A stretch of 64,000 bases of DNA from Calcarisporiella thermophila CBS 279.70 (taxonomy: Eukaryota; Calcarisporiellomycota): NCBI RefSeq assembly GCF_041956535.1, contig NW_027192217.1:302196-366195 (forward strand), written 5' to 3'. Positions 35,201 to 47,277 of this stretch are shown in pieces. The notes below the pieces were generated by a model that saw nothing but the letters and a program-made list of their open reading frames with translations, did no database searches and was not told the DNA's origin. A program made the position numbers and the translations under genes. The stretch's first letter is position 1. Each line of letters starts with the position of its first letter.

Positions 35201-38200
35201 ATGGCCGACTCTTCGATACTGAGCAAGCAGATCGTTCGCGGCCTCAACGATAAATTATATGAAAAAAGGAAAATCGCTGCACTAGAGGTCGAAAAGTAAG
35301 ATATTAATTTTCTTGAAGGGGCAAAATTCAAAGAAAGAAAATCCAAATTAACATTTCTTAGACTCATTCGTGAAAACATTAAGACTCCGGACCGAGTGCG
35401 TCAAATCCTGAATACACTGGTGCAAGATTTTGCATATTCTATTCACCCTAATGCACGAAATGGTGGATTGATAGCCTTAGCCGCTGCAAGCATCGCACTT
35501 GGAAATGTAGGGTTGGTTTTTATTTCAATGGTTCTTTTTTCTTAAACTTTTTGAATTAGCAGGAGCTTGCCGGGTATCTGGACGATATCATTCCACCAGT
35601 ACTTGCGTGTTTTACTGACCAAGACACACGAGTGAGATATTATGCATGTGAAAGTATGTATAATATAGCAAAAGTAGCAAGAGGAGAGGTACTGCGATAC
35701 TTTAACGAAATATTTGATGCTCTGAGCAAGGTAAATGCTAGATTTCTCTTTGGTTTGAAACTCTCTTGTAATTGATCATAATTATAAATAGCTGGCCGCA
35801 GATTCTGAACTCTCTGTTAAGAATGGAGCGGAACTTGTAGATCGCCTTATCAAGGATATAGTTTCAGAGCAAGCAACAACTTACATCTCCTATGTTACTC
35901 CTTTGGGTGAACACATTACTGACCATGAATCTACTGGAGAGGAACAAGAACCCGATGAAGCGGACCCTAATCTGCCTGATGACCTTCCAGCTTCACTTCC
36001 TCGTAACACTGCATTCCAACTTCCGAAATTCATCCCACTACTCGCCGAACGTATCTACTCACTCAACCCATTTACCCGCTCATTCCTTGTCTCATGGATA
36101 ACTGTGCTTGACTCTATCCCTGACCTGGAGCTTGTATCATTTCTCCCCGAATTTCTGGACGGGTTATTGAAATTTTTAAGTGATCCCAATCCAGATATAC
36201 GATTGGCTACTTCAGCAGTGCTGGCTGATTTTTTGAGAGAAATAAGAGAGGCTGCAGAACTCACACAGCGTCAAGCAAGAATGGACCAAGAAAAAGAGCT
36301 AAGGGAACGAGAACCAGGTCAGGACGAAACCACATTATCAGAGACTGCCAGCGTCAATTCAGCGTCCGCACGGGAGAGTGGAGATATTAGTGGAGAAAAG
36401 AGTGAGTTGGGAGAGGATGGAGAAGGATCAGAGATTAAACATCTGGGCGAAGAAAATGATCCTTGGGATGCGATAGGATTACCGAGCGAAAGCGAGGGAA
36501 AAGGAAAAGGGATTTGGGTACCAGGACAAGGCGTTGTCGTAGACTATGTAAGAATAACACAAATATTTCTGCCTCATTTATCATCATCAGGTTCGCATTA
36601 TTGGGCTGCACTGGGAAACCAGACAATTTTCTGATTCTATTTATTTTATTGCTACATTTAGATGAGGAAATACAACAAACTGCCCTCCGATGGATCAATG
36701 AATTCATCATACTTGCCAAGGATGTGATGGTTGTCTTCACACCCCAGCTCATTAGCGCGGTATTGCCATGTCTTGCACATCCGATACACTCTATACGTAC
36801 CATTGCTATAGAAACGAACAATAATCTTCACAAGCTCATCTTCGACGCCCCTACATCTTCCGCCACGCCTAGCTCACAATTACAGTCACAATCTCAAACG
36901 AGCGGAGGAAGCGAGCCTTCGACATCACCACCTTCACATACTTCCCCTGTTACCTCTCCTACACCAGCAGAGCAGGCAGTTTCAGCAACACGAGTTTCAG
37001 ATCCCCAACAACAGCAATACCATGACTCAAGTCAACCAAATGATCCGTTTGACTACCAAGCGACCGTAAATACGCTTACATTACAATTTTTGAATGAGCA
37101 CGAAGAGACTAGAGTAGCTGCACTTGAATGGCTACTAATGCTCCATAAAAAGCTGCCGAAAAAGGTTAATTCCACGTGCACATGTTAACCCACTTCCAAA
37201 GTTTTTCATCGTTTTCTTGCCTGATTTTGTAGATTCTAGTATCAGATGATGGAACCTTCCCGGCCTTATTGAAAACACTCTCGGATCCTTCTGAGGAGGT
37301 AATATATTTTAAATTTATCCCTGTAGTGTTAACCTCCGCTTAACCACCTCTTTTTTCCTAAAGGTTGTTAAACGTGATCTCCAACTGCTGGCCCAGATAT
37401 CCTCTTATTCTGATACCGAATATTTCACTCTATTCATGATGAATCTTCTCTCCCTCTTCAGCACAGATCGAAGATTACTTGAAACTCGCGGTAGTCTGAT
37501 CATACGACAACTTTGCTTGAGCTTGAATTCGGAGAGAATATACCGGACTTTCGCGGAGATATTGGAGAAAGACGAGGACCTGGAATTTGCTAGTATTATG
37601 GTGCAAAATCTAAACATCATCTTGATTACCTCACCAGAATTGGCAGATTTGCGAAAAAGACTAAAGAATTTGGAAACGAAGGTACCCCCATTTTATGATC
37701 GAGACTATGCTATATTATAACTAATTCCCCTTGCGCTGACAATGCTAGGATGGGCAGATGCTCTTTACGGCTCTTTATCGTTCTTGGTGCCATAATGCTG
37801 TAGCTACATTCTCGCTGTGTCTTCTGGCGCAAGCTTACGAGCATGCCGCAAGTCTGTTGCAAAACTTCGCAGAATTAGATATTACAGTCAACTTTCTAAT
37901 TCAGATCGACAAACTGGTGCAACTGCTAGAATCACCGGTGTTCACATGTGAGTTCCACTTACCGTTTTCTTTCTTAGGCATGCTGGTGATTTTGATTCAT
38001 GTCGTCTAGATTTACGTCTACAACTACTGGAACCTGAAAAATATCCACATTTATTCAAATGTTTGTACGGCTTGCTGATGTTACTTCCACAAAGCAGTGC
38101 GTTTGCAACTTTGCGAAGCCGATTGAATAGTGTCAGCTCACTGGGGTTTTTGCATCTTGTTCCACGCAGGTACGGATTGATAAGTACATAATTAAGTAGA

Positions 38201-38662
38201 CGGAAAGGTGAAACGAGTGCTGTATATTTATTTTTAGCGAAACGATGTCAAAACGTCCTATTAAACCCAAGGATGATGGCATCAAATTCCAGGAACTCCT
38301 GGCGCACTTTCGAGCTGTTCAGGCGAAGCACGAAAAATCGAGGCGCCAAGGTACAATCGCTTGGAAACTCAAACTTTTAGGCATTGTTTCGTTCACATTT
38401 CTCTTTGTATTCATATATGACAACAGTTCTACAAGCATTGGGGCCCGCTGCGACTTCTCCTCCTACTCGACCTGCCCGTCGCTCTATTCGTGAAAGATCG
38501 ATGCAAAATACTACGGCAAGTACTGCTCAGAAGCCGAGAGCTAACCTTCACACACCGACGCTGCCAAATGGAGCAGGTCTAGGAGGAATGAGATCAGCTA
38601 GTCCATCATCTTCAGGCATTCGAGTGCAGCAGAACAAGCGGAGTTTAGCGAGAAAAACATGA
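35201..38662 (+). CDS. VAC14: Vac14, scaffold of the PI(3,5)P2 kinase complex
   Basis: Eleven exons: 35201-35295, 35362-35506, 35563-35730, 35792-36590, 36662-37164, 37233-37298, 37364-37681, 37749-37947, 38010-38169, 38238-38350, 38427-38662; 933 aa. It is built of HEAT-like repeats. Conserved blocks include [67 protein letters not shown] and [11 protein letters not shown], all aligning with human VAC14 as I remember it. The C-terminal [22 protein letters not shown] is the usual end, followed here by a Ser/Thr/Arg-rich tail. Vac14 oligomerises and holds Fab1/PIKfyve and Fig4 at the vacuole. Exon 3 has a TAG-CAG double acceptor (35560 or 35563) that would add one Gln. An acidic Ser/Glu-rich insert of ~100 residues lies near residue 250. 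Confidence 0.94.
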
Positions 38663-38930
38663 AACATTCGTGATTTTATGCAATGACAATAGTAATATTT
38701 TGGTTGCTATTCTGTTTTTCCAATATAGAGATTGGTTATTGGATGATGTATTCCGACGAGATGGGATGAAATTCCTTTAAAGGAAGGGAAATGAACATGC
38801 ACACAATTGAAAGAGAATGAAAGATCGAAAGAAGGAACGAGTGTTCAGAAATAAACTATAATAAATGGGAAAGCATAGTGGAAGAGAAATAATAATATGT
38901 ACATTTTAACACATCCATTCGCACCCAAAC

Positions 38931-39272
38931 TTACAAGATGCTACAGCTTTCACCTGCCTCTCTCGTCACCTTTATTTGCTTTTTCCATAGCTCTGCGTAT
39001 TTCTCACACTTTTCCGCGTGTTTAAGAGCCTCGCCTTTATCATTGAACCAGGTTGAGCATCCATAGCAGGCATAGGCTCCAGACGGCGCCGGAGGTTGTT
39101 GACGCGATTGCTGAGGTGCACTTTGCTGGAAAGGATAATAATAAGGAGGATAGGTAGGATGATATTGAGGTAGCTGGTAAAGATATTGCGGCGGAATGGT
39201 GAAGGTGCAATAAGGACAAGGATAAAGGAAGGAAGAAGAATATGGTAAATACTGGTACGGAAAATAAGGCAT
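38931..39272 (-). CDS. Small Tyr/Pro-rich protein with a C2HC knuckle and CaaX-like end
   Basis: Single exon, 113 aa. The first 50 residues are Tyr/Pro/Gln-rich with a CPYC pair. A possible zinc knuckle follows: CYGC then 12 residues, H, three residues, C (C-x2-C-x12-H-x3-C). The last four residues are CSIL, a CaaX-type box whose final Leu predicts geranylgeranylation, preceded by a basic stretch (KKQIKVTREAG). If prenylated, the protein would be membrane-attached. I recognise no named family. It faces the VAC14 3' end, with about 270 bases between them. Confidence 0.55.
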   Translation of the reverse strand: MPYFPYQYLPYSSSFLYPCPYCTFTIPPQYLYQLPQYHPTYPPYYYPFQQSAPQQSRQQPPAPSGAYACYGCSTWFNDKGEALKHAEKCEKYAELWKKQIKVTREAGESCSIL

Positions 39273-40169
39273 CGAGTGGAATTATTGAAGTATTCTTGAA
39301 ATTTCTACTGGTAAATGCTTATTTTTTATAGCCTACAATATTGAGACAATGAGACGGGATGGTGAGCAAGAGTAATTTCAAAAGAAGTTTTTAATGGAAT
39401 TTTCAGAAAAGTGCTACCGAGGTCGAAGAGTGCAGCAGGAATAAAAGGTAGAATATTCTTTGAGAGCAACATAGAGCAAATTTCTTGTTCTAGAATTGGA
39501 TAAATGAAAAGAAATAAAGCTCGTTTCGAGTTTCGAAATTGGAGTTAATATCGGACCGTTGCCATCTGAAAAGTCCACACTCTAGTTCTAATGGGCAAGC
39601 TAGTGTGAAGCTTTCATGGCCACCTGAGCTAGTGATACCCCCACTCCCTCCAAGAATCTAGAAATTTCCGTCGAAATGAACAGGTAATATCATAGGATAT
39701 GAGAAAAAGTATAAAGTCGCCGTAAAACATGACTGGTTGAGATAATTTGGGGATCTTTTGGGAAGAATTATATTCTTGGCCGATACTCTGAATCAGCCCT
39801 GGCTTTTGAATGGTGGCTAATAATAGTCTATTTTAATTAAGATCAAGAATGAGCCAAAATTCATGAGTAGATTTTGAAGGTACGGTTTACTTGGCATCTC
39901 TTGCGACAGTAAAATGCAAGGAGCACCGCCATTTATTATTGCTATCTACTTCGTTATAAACTGGGCCCTTATGTACTTTTTCACTAGAGAATAATCACTA
40001 TATTAATTTTTATACGATTATTATTCAGATTAAAAATTTCGTAATATTATGAAAGGTAACATAGAAACGGATAAAATTTCCTGGCGATGAGGTAATACAA
40101 AGTGGCAAATTATGACAGTTTTGAATCCTTTTGTTTCTTCCATGTAGAGCCGCGTGCTTCTATAAGATC
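39273..40169. other. Intergenic region
   Basis: 897 AT-rich bases upstream of both the small minus-strand gene and the small plus-strand ORF at 40170. No coding, tRNA or repeat signal recognised. Confidence 0.4.
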
Positions 40170-40355
40170 ATGTCACATTCAAAGGCATCTCCACCCCAAC
40201 CTTCATCTCAAGATGTTATCTTTAACATTCGTGCTTTTTTAGCAGTCATTTTGATATACCTTCTTATATTATTTACTTCAAAGCGTCCTGCACCATCAAT
40301 ACATGGGCAATCTCCTCCAACGCGTAAACGTGAGAAATTGAAAGAAGAGCGATAA
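40170..40355 (+). CDS. Small single-pass membrane protein, 61 aa, hypothetical
   Basis: Open frame from ATG 40170 to TAA near 40355. A polar N-terminus is followed by one hydrophobic segment (AFLAVILIYLLILF) and a basic tail (TRKREKLKEER), so N-terminus-out or tail-in-cytosol orientation is likely by the positive-inside rule. No family recognised. An upstream in-frame region reaches 40131 without an ATG. It may be a chance frame, but the sharply bounded hydrophobic segment argues for a real micro-protein. Confidence 0.4.
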   Translation: MSHSKASPPQPSSQDVIFNIRAFLAVILIYLLILFTSKRPAPSIHGQSPPTRKREKLKEER

Positions 40356-40783
40356 GTTAGACAATGAAAAAAGAAAAAACTATTCCCCCGCAATTGAGAT
40401 TTGAATATCTTGTATATATTATATGGTTATCTTATTTTTAATCCCAACTGGATCCCTAATTGCCTATATTCTTTGTATGCATTGCAACACTAATGATTTT
40501 ATTTGAATCAACATAATTCATTTATTTGGATCTGGATCCCTGGATTTCTATATCTATTCCACGTATAGCTTGGTCTTTTGATATGATGGCAAATCTTGTT
40601 ATACTATCGTGTTTTATTATATAATGGTATTTTGAGTGATTAAGATTAGGTTTACTTTAAATAAATGTAGAACACGCTATTCCTTTGCCACAATGGTCCT
40701 GCATCCAGCAACATTTGCTCAACATAATAACGTAAATGAGTGTAAAAAAAGAAAAATGTAGTTTTATTCGTAATACAAAACGA
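40356..40783. other. Intergenic region, RPS29 3' flank
   Basis: 428 AT-rich bases between the small membrane ORF and the last coding exon of RPS29. Nothing else recognised. Confidence 0.4.
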
Positions 40784-41239
40784 TTAGCGGTACTATGAAT
40801 ATTTAAAAGCATATTAATCAATGAAGAAAGCTTCAATCAAAGAAATGCAAAAGTACCTTGTGGAAACCAATATCGTTTGCGTATTCCCTGAAGCATTGAC
40901 GGCAGAGCATCAAATTGTACTTGCGAATAAGACCAGCACGGTGAGAGCACACTCGGCTAAGAAATCATAGGATTAAGCGAGTTAGATATCAGGACAGAGT
41001 AATGTGATGCAGCATATTAGTCTCCCATCTACAACAGGGAATCCATTCATTTGTATATTTCAGAAAATAATTGCGAAAACTCTCTTCGCATTAAAAAGCT
41101 CTCACCCACACCCCACCAACCTCAAGCTTCTTTTACAAAATATATATTGACCAAATCTATAAATGAAATAACTTTACCATTCACGGGAACCTTTGCCGAA
41201 ACGACGAGGACGAGAGAACCAGACTTGATCGTGAGCCAT
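40784..41239 (-). CDS. RPS29: 40S ribosomal protein S29 (uS14)
   Basis: Minus strand exons: 41239-41178, 40956-40857, 40792-40784; exactly 56 aa, the standard length. The sequence opens [20 protein letters not shown] and continues [32 protein letters not shown] and YR. The four zinc-binding Cys are C21, C24, C39, C42 by count. The last coding exon is only nine bases (TAC CGC TAA); without it the message would read through into VLLHFFD, unlike any S29. A strong TTCATAG acceptor precedes it. The protein sits in the head of the 40S subunit near the decoding region. Confidence 0.93.
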
Positions 41240-41429
41240 TTTTCTTTTTTATATATATTTTCTTCGCACAATCAGACTGCGATGAAGACTCTAACGAGAA
41301 AAAGGGAGAAGGAATATCAAAACAAGGAGAGAAAAAATTTTCACAATGCAACTTGTGGCTTGGCTATAGCACTGGTAAACAAAATCCTCCTTACATCGAC
41401 TGCAGAGGTTAATTTACTTCTCCGCATTC

Positions 41430-42917
41430 TCAGCTTTTTAAGAGCTCGTGTTGCAAAGACTCAAGCCCTTCAGCGATCTTCACTAAGGGTGAGATATTAT
41501 CCAAGTTTTCAATGAGAAAATTGATGATATATCCAAAGAACTAGAGGCAAAGAAAATATTAATATTAGTGGTGGAGCTATCATTGTTCTTTTCTTTCATT
41601 TGGCAGAACCTCGTCTGCATTAAAACGTATTCAACGGAGGGAACATGTTTGAATTCATCTCTGAGCTCTTGATTCATTGAAGCTTCATGATCAACAAGAG
41701 ACTTAACTGCTAGAGTGACAAGATGATATTTAATGACTAGCGAAATTATCTTGGCTCACAATTTGTATCTGGCCAGAACTATTTTTTTTCGAACTCAATA
41801 TCTGAGAGAGTTCCTATCTGAGAGAGGCCGTATTGATGGCTATGCTACATGCTTTTATTGCTGTAATAATTCAAATAGAAAATATCAGAATGAGTGGTGA
41901 ATAATTATTTCTATACCAAATACATTGGTATAGAGTAAACTCAGTCGATGCCCAAGAAAGTTAAATGAAGGCGAAAATGAACGAGCAATTTGGACATAAG
42001 AGCAAAGGGTGAAATACTGTATATATATCTATATTATCAAACAGAGAATATAACACAAATGAAGAGATTATATGCAGCTAGATTACATGCTTTGGGCATC
42101 AATTAATTGTGCACGAAAAGTTACGCTCACGGATACGCTTTGCGATGCGCGATTTTGTCCGAGAAATAGATCTATTATGTGAGCCAAGAGAGTGGATAGA
42201 GAATATTAGCCTGCTTATTTCGTGTACTTTTTAAGAATGAAGGCAAAAAAAAAAAAATAGAAAGAAGAATCGTAACAGGGGAAACGCACCTCTTTTTACT
42301 TATGTTATCTCTTTTTGTGTATGTCTCCTCGGTGCACTCAATAGTGGCCAACGTGGCAGAGGATTCCTGGCTTCCTACTGAACGCGAGAGAATGTTGGAA
42401 AAAGAAAATTAATCCTATGCATCAAATTAAACGGCGTGGGCGCATTACACGTCAAACTAGATGCAACACTTCGACAATACTCGGTCGCCGAAAATGTAGC
42501 TACAAGATTTCCACGCACTACCTCGGTGTAATAAGCGGGATTCATTGCTTCGATACGGTCAAAATCAAGAGGTGTATCGGTGAATTCAAGTATGACAAAA
42601 GGCTCAAGGAGAATGCTATGCAGCACTGCGATATGGTCGGCAGATATAATCGCGTTAGTGGCGAGAAGAGGTAGAAGGGGAGTGCAGAAGCTTTATAACT
42701 CACTATTATGATCCTCGTTAGCGCTGAGCTCGGCAACTAGATTTTTGCCGACAATATTTAAATCATAGAACGGGTTCATCATCCTTGCCTCGGAGAGGGT
42801 CAGCGCACAGTCTGTGAAATCTGGGACGATAAAGGGAGGGAGAAGGAGCGAAGAGCAGGAGTGTAAGGGGCGGGGGAGTCGAGTGTTGGAGCGAGGGGTA
42901 TTATGAGGGAGAGACAT
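41430..42917 (-). CDS. Multi-exon hypothetical protein with a duplicated exon, 3' half unresolved
   Basis: Minus strand. Supported exons: A 42917-42704; B from 42625 to about 42451 (donor GTAATG); C about 42379-42293; D begins near 42170 after a CATAATAG acceptor. Their phases join (D reads NLFLGQNRASQSVSVSVTF). A last exon, 41540-41430, reads FFGYIINFLIENLDNISPLV and ends LQHELLKS-stop. Between D and the last exon lie coding-looking pieces (SLVDHEASMNQELRDEFK) whose junctions I cannot settle. Exons A and B are homologous: PPFIVPDFTD...MMNPFY...KNLVAELSANE against EPFVILEFTD...AMNPAYY...GNLVATFSATE. I do not recognise the family. No signal peptide or membrane helix is evident. B and C limits are approximate. 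Confidence 0.5.
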
Positions 42918-43529
42918 GGGGGTTCTTTGGGAGCGAAGAAGTTTGCGAAAAACTTCGGCGGGGCCAAGCTTTATATAGGCGATATTGGTTCAATAGTTGG
43001 GAAGAAGAAAACAATCCACGAAGCTTACTCGTCTTCCTAGTTGAGGAATTTTCCTCTGACTCGGGTCAATCCAGAGGCGAAAGAATGGGCTCCCAGAATC
43101 TATGCATGCAAGAAAACGCAAACAGAGGCGAAGTGGAGGAGTGTGGAGGAGTTTAAGGTTGAAGGTTTAAAGTTGAAAGTTCACCACGCTTAAAAAGAAA
43201 AAGAAAGCTTATCTTCAAGAGACACGTTGGGCATCTTAGTGTTGCTCAGTAAGATTTGCCCAGAAATCGATCCTGGCTTGAGATGATATACTGTACATGG
43301 AATTTAAGAATCAAAATCATAATCGGCTGTAGATGCGAGGTGAATCCAAATCAATGGCTTTGAGAAAGCAGTAGAGATATGTGCTCTAGGAGAAAATTCC
43401 CTTAGTAATTTTCTCTGCCCTGACCGTCACACAGTACACGAGCATTTTCCAATAAGCCCGATGTCCTACTTCCAATCTAACCCCTCTGTCTCCTTTCCTC
43501 TCTTTAAAATAAAGTCTAGCTAGTGCAAA
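42918..43529. promoter_or_regulatory. Divergent promoter region, hypothetical gene / VIP36-type lectin
   Basis: 612 bases between outward-facing starts. Purine-rich on the plus strand at 42830-43200 and pyrimidine-rich just before the lectin start. No specific site assigned. Confidence 0.4.
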
Positions 43530-44811
43530 ATGCAGTGCTCCTGGCTGTTTACGGTGCTGGTCACCCTATCCCTTCTCCATCCTTCCCTCTCATCCACGCA
43601 GCCGTTCATCCCGTTGCAAACCCATTCCATCTATCCGCCCTATATTGGTCAGTAATCTACTTATGTTAATTTATATGCTCAATTGAACTCAAGATCATGT
43701 CGAATACAGACCAGGAGCTACAAAGTCGCTGGTGGGATTTCGGTGGCGATGCGATTGTGAATACTATGAAATACGTGCGTCTGACATCGGACCAGCCCTC
43801 GCAGAGCGGCTATCTGTGGAGTCGACTGGTATATTCTGACTGCTATTCCACTATGATCTCGAATACTTTTCTAATGAGAAAAAAAATTTTTTTCTTCTCT
43901 TCTCTCTCCCGCACCTTTAGCCACTTTCTGTTGAAAACTTCGAAATTGAATTCGAATTCCATGTGTCTTCCACTCGAGACGATCATCTCTATGGCGATGG
44001 ATTTGGTCTTTTCCTTACCACCCAACGAGCTGAAGTTGGCCCGGTGTTTGGTTTCCGAGATCGCTTCAATGGCCTAGGCATTTTCTTCGATAGCTATCAA
44101 AATTCTCGAAGAAGCGGACACTCATTCCCATATGTAATGGCAATGCTTGGAGATGGAGAGACATCCTATGACCATGATGAGGATGGGATGAAAAATGCTT
44201 TAGTTGGATGTGAATCAGATTTTAGAGACACAGAGAATCCAGCTAAGGGCCGTATCACATATTATCAGGGTGAATTCTTGGAGGTAATACGATCTCATAC
44301 TTGAGTCAAATTGGATGGTTTTTCGAACCCTCTTCTCTCCTATATACTAGCTACAACTTAACTACGGTGGCGATGAAGATTGGACACATTGCTTCACTAT
44401 CACAAATCTTACGCTTCCTGAGCATTCATATCTCGGGTTCTCCGCTCATACAGGTGATATAAGCGGTGGGGAATGAGCTCCTTTACTTCTTCGGATTGAA
44501 ATTTTTAAATTCTTACGCATATACCTTGCCTTAGACAATCACGATATTATTAGCGTTACAACCCACGCCCTTAGTTCCCAAGTAGCCCATGACACGGTTT
44601 GTACCCTAATTTAATTTTTTTCTCTATTTGCGCCAATTGATAATCTTTACTTTTAACCACGATTATGCAGCCTATGCATACACAGGTGTTGAAAAAATCC
44701 TACTTCTCCCTCTGGAGCTTCCTTAAGTTTGCTTCACTTGGCGCATTGGCAACTTTTGGAGGCGTTTACTGGTATAAGAGGCACAAAGAAAATAGCCTCA
44801 AGAGATTTTAA
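43530..44811 (+). CDS. L-type lectin cargo receptor, VIP36/ERGIC-53 family
   Basis: Six exons: 43530-43647, 43710-43828, 43921-44283, 44351-44453, 44535-44596, 44671-44811; 301 aa. Signal peptide (LFTVLVTLSLLHPSLS), then the legume-lectin fold: RWWDFGGDAIV, YGDGFGLFLTTQR, GIFFDSYQN (calcium/sugar-binding Asp and Asn), SYDHDEDG, and ITYYQGEFLE. Two Cys (GCESDFR and WTHCF) match the conserved disulfide. One membrane helix (FLKFASLGALATFGGVYWY) and a short cytosolic tail ending SLKRF follow; the KRF end resembles VIP36 rather than the KKFF of ERGIC-53. These receptors carry high-mannose glycoproteins between ER and Golgi. Intron 3 skips a run containing an in-frame stop, which supports the splice choice. 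Confidence 0.92.
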
Positions 44812-45892
44812 GATGAGACTTTATGTGATATAGGAGATATTTATATATTTATTATTTATACTATTTTATTGGAATACATGGGATTCTTGGTTATTTTTCA
44901 CCCTAAACAGTACACTATTCCGTACCGATACCAAATGTGACTGTCAACAATATTTGTAAACAAAATTTCCTCTATTTAAACAAGCTGGTGTTTTTATTTT
45001 TTGCAATTACACTTTTTCTTTCCCTCTATCTCCTCTTTATTTCTCACACCATTCATTCATATCTCCCATAGTATACATAATTTATTGCAATTCATACTCA
45101 TGCAATAGTGAGGATGCTACTCTGCAATTTTCAATAGGTAAGGCCAAATTCCTTCATTTCTATGCTCTAGTATCATTACATGATGAATTTCATAATTGGT
45201 CCGTGTTTATGAGCGGCTTAAGACCCCGATCTATGAATATAAACGTGCCTTTACACAGCACATTTTTCTGATATATCTAGTTGAACATTTTCTTCGTTCA
45301 ATCAATTTTATTTAAAATCAACTAAGATCACTAATATGGCTCTTTTGCTATGCTTTTCTGTAGATTGCCCCTGAGATGATACCCCCGACTCTACGTGTTT
45401 TTGCATATTTAAATTAATAAAGATAAATATTTTATCATAATGGTCATTTCACTTAAGTTTGTTTTCGTCTTGTTGGCTTCGGAATCGGAATTCTTTTGGA
45501 TTGGAATTCTTGTTCGCAATTGCTGCGGCGAAGTGAGATTTCTTAGCCTTGAATTGGAACTCAGTGTGGATAAAGCAATTTTATCTCTAATATCATTTTT
45601 TCTCTTTAATTGCGGGGGAGGGCTTCGAATAACTGAGAACATAGTTAAATATATATATTTCAAAGCGAGCACTTTTTCGCTTAATTTGATTAATTCTTAA
45701 AATTTTTCTTTATTTCCATCGATTTCATTCACTCCTTGTTTTTTGCAATATATTGTGATCGCTTGATCACTCTGTTCGTATAGTGTTTTCAATCAATTCA
45801 TTTTGATTCGCTTTGTCCCACACATTACCCACAATTCCTTTCCCACAATTAACCTTCCCAATTACATCATTCTCATCACAGTGGAGTAAGCA
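44812..45892. other. Intergenic region upstream of the bHLH gene
   Basis: 1081 bases. Overlapping open frames on both strands at 45409-45700 lack recognisable motifs. The 100 bases before the bHLH start are C/T-rich, as in a fungal promoter. Confidence 0.4.
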
Positions 45893-47277
45893 ATGAAAAG
45901 CGGTCATGCTACAACCACAGCATCCGTCACCTCAGAATCCCCGCTAAAACTTTCTTCGCACTCTACCTCGCATCTTGTCCAAGAGGAGAGCGCACTTCCC
46001 TCTGTGCCCCCACGGCCTGCCTCTGCATTTGCCACGTTGCCACGAGCGCCTTCGCCTGTTTCGGATATGGTCAATGAATTTTCCAGACATGCTCATGTCA
46101 GTTCGGGAATTGGCAGATTTGGAATAGGATGCATAGAGGGAGAAGGAATGGAGCTGGATGGTAAGAGCATCGTCGCATCATCTATTGCCATTGAGACAAA
46201 CCTCGACAGGAATGCTCAAATGATGTCGAAATTGATCATTTTTCTCGTTCTTTAGACCGAAAGATTACAGGCATGGGTGACAATTATATGATTATTCCAC
46301 GATCCCCCTCTTTGGCACCGGATCCGCAGCACCCGAACAATGAACTTTTGAATGATACAGAGCAGCGCTGGTTTTCTGATTTCCTCAATCAGGTTGATGT
46401 AGATCAAGATTTTGTATTTGACTTTGCATTACCAGATCTGCCAATATTACCTTCAATGCTTCCTCCACCACCGCCCCCACCACCCTTTCCAGCAGGGGCG
46501 ACAGGGAGTGCAATAACTTCACAGAGTAGACAACACGACGTAACCACCCACGGGCTAGACGATGTATTATTTATTGAAGATTTTGGTGCCGTTGATAATT
46601 TCTTGAGTATTGGAATGGGTCTCGCAAACGGCGAGGAAGCGGTGGCAAGTGGAGCGAAACGGAAGGATGGAGAGGAGCATGTGCAGCGCAAGTCCCCGAA
46701 CGTTGTGTGGACAGAAGGGCTCAATGATGTAGCAGAAGGAGGGCAACCGACAGATAAAGGCGAAGACGTGACAAGTAGTTCCTCCCCAGCCTCTCTTATT
46801 TCTCCTGCTGCTGCACCGACAGAGACTCCGGCCCCCACATCCAATGCCAAAACAGGGCGTAAACCACATCGCGAGCTCCTCACCGAGGAGGAAAAGCGCG
46901 CAAATCACATTGCATCCGAACAAAAGCGTCGGAATCTTATTCGCTCAGGCTTCCGAGATCTCACGGAAATAGTTCCATCGCTGCGAAATGCAAATCACTC
47001 CAAAAGCACCGTACTTTTCCAGGCCATCGAGTATATTCAGCGGCTGGAACAGCAAACTCGAATATTGCGTGAAAGAGTAGCGGTGATGGAGGTGCGTGCA
47101 GAGAATAAATTCTATGGCCATATGCAAGGAGATATAAATGGGATAGGTGGGGTCAATCCTGATGGGAATTTGATGATCATGGATGAAGCAAGAAGATACT
47201 ATGTACAGCAGCAACCTTCTCAACCTCCTCCGCCAGTGTCACAACCTCACTCTCCCGGTCAAAAATATACTTCTTAG
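45893..47277 (+). CDS. bHLH transcription factor
   Basis: Two exons: 45893-46160 and 46256-47277 (a second in-frame acceptor would start exon 2 at 46271); 429 aa. The DNA-binding region reads ELLTEEEKRANHIASEQKRR, NLIRSGFRDLTEIVPSL, then a loop and STVLFQAIEYIQRLEQQTR. The basic region H-x-x-x-E-x-K-R-R predicts E-box binding (CANNTG, likely CACGTG class). A short coiled coil (ILRERVAVMEV) follows the second helix. The N-terminal part is acidic and Ser/Pro-rich with a PPPPPPPP run at ~150, a possible activation domain. Fungal relatives with this basic region include Ino4-like factors that regulate phospholipid genes; assignment to one target pathway is not possible. Confidence 0.9.

Noticed and set aside
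41051-41515. 154-codon frame on the plus strand
   Set aside because: It lies antisense to RPS29 exon 1 and to the last exon of the unresolved minus-strand gene, with no domain of its own.
45409-45700. Overlapping open frames on both strands between lectin and bHLH genes
   Set aside because: No signature, no splice context and mutually exclusive; treated as chance frames in AT-rich DNA.
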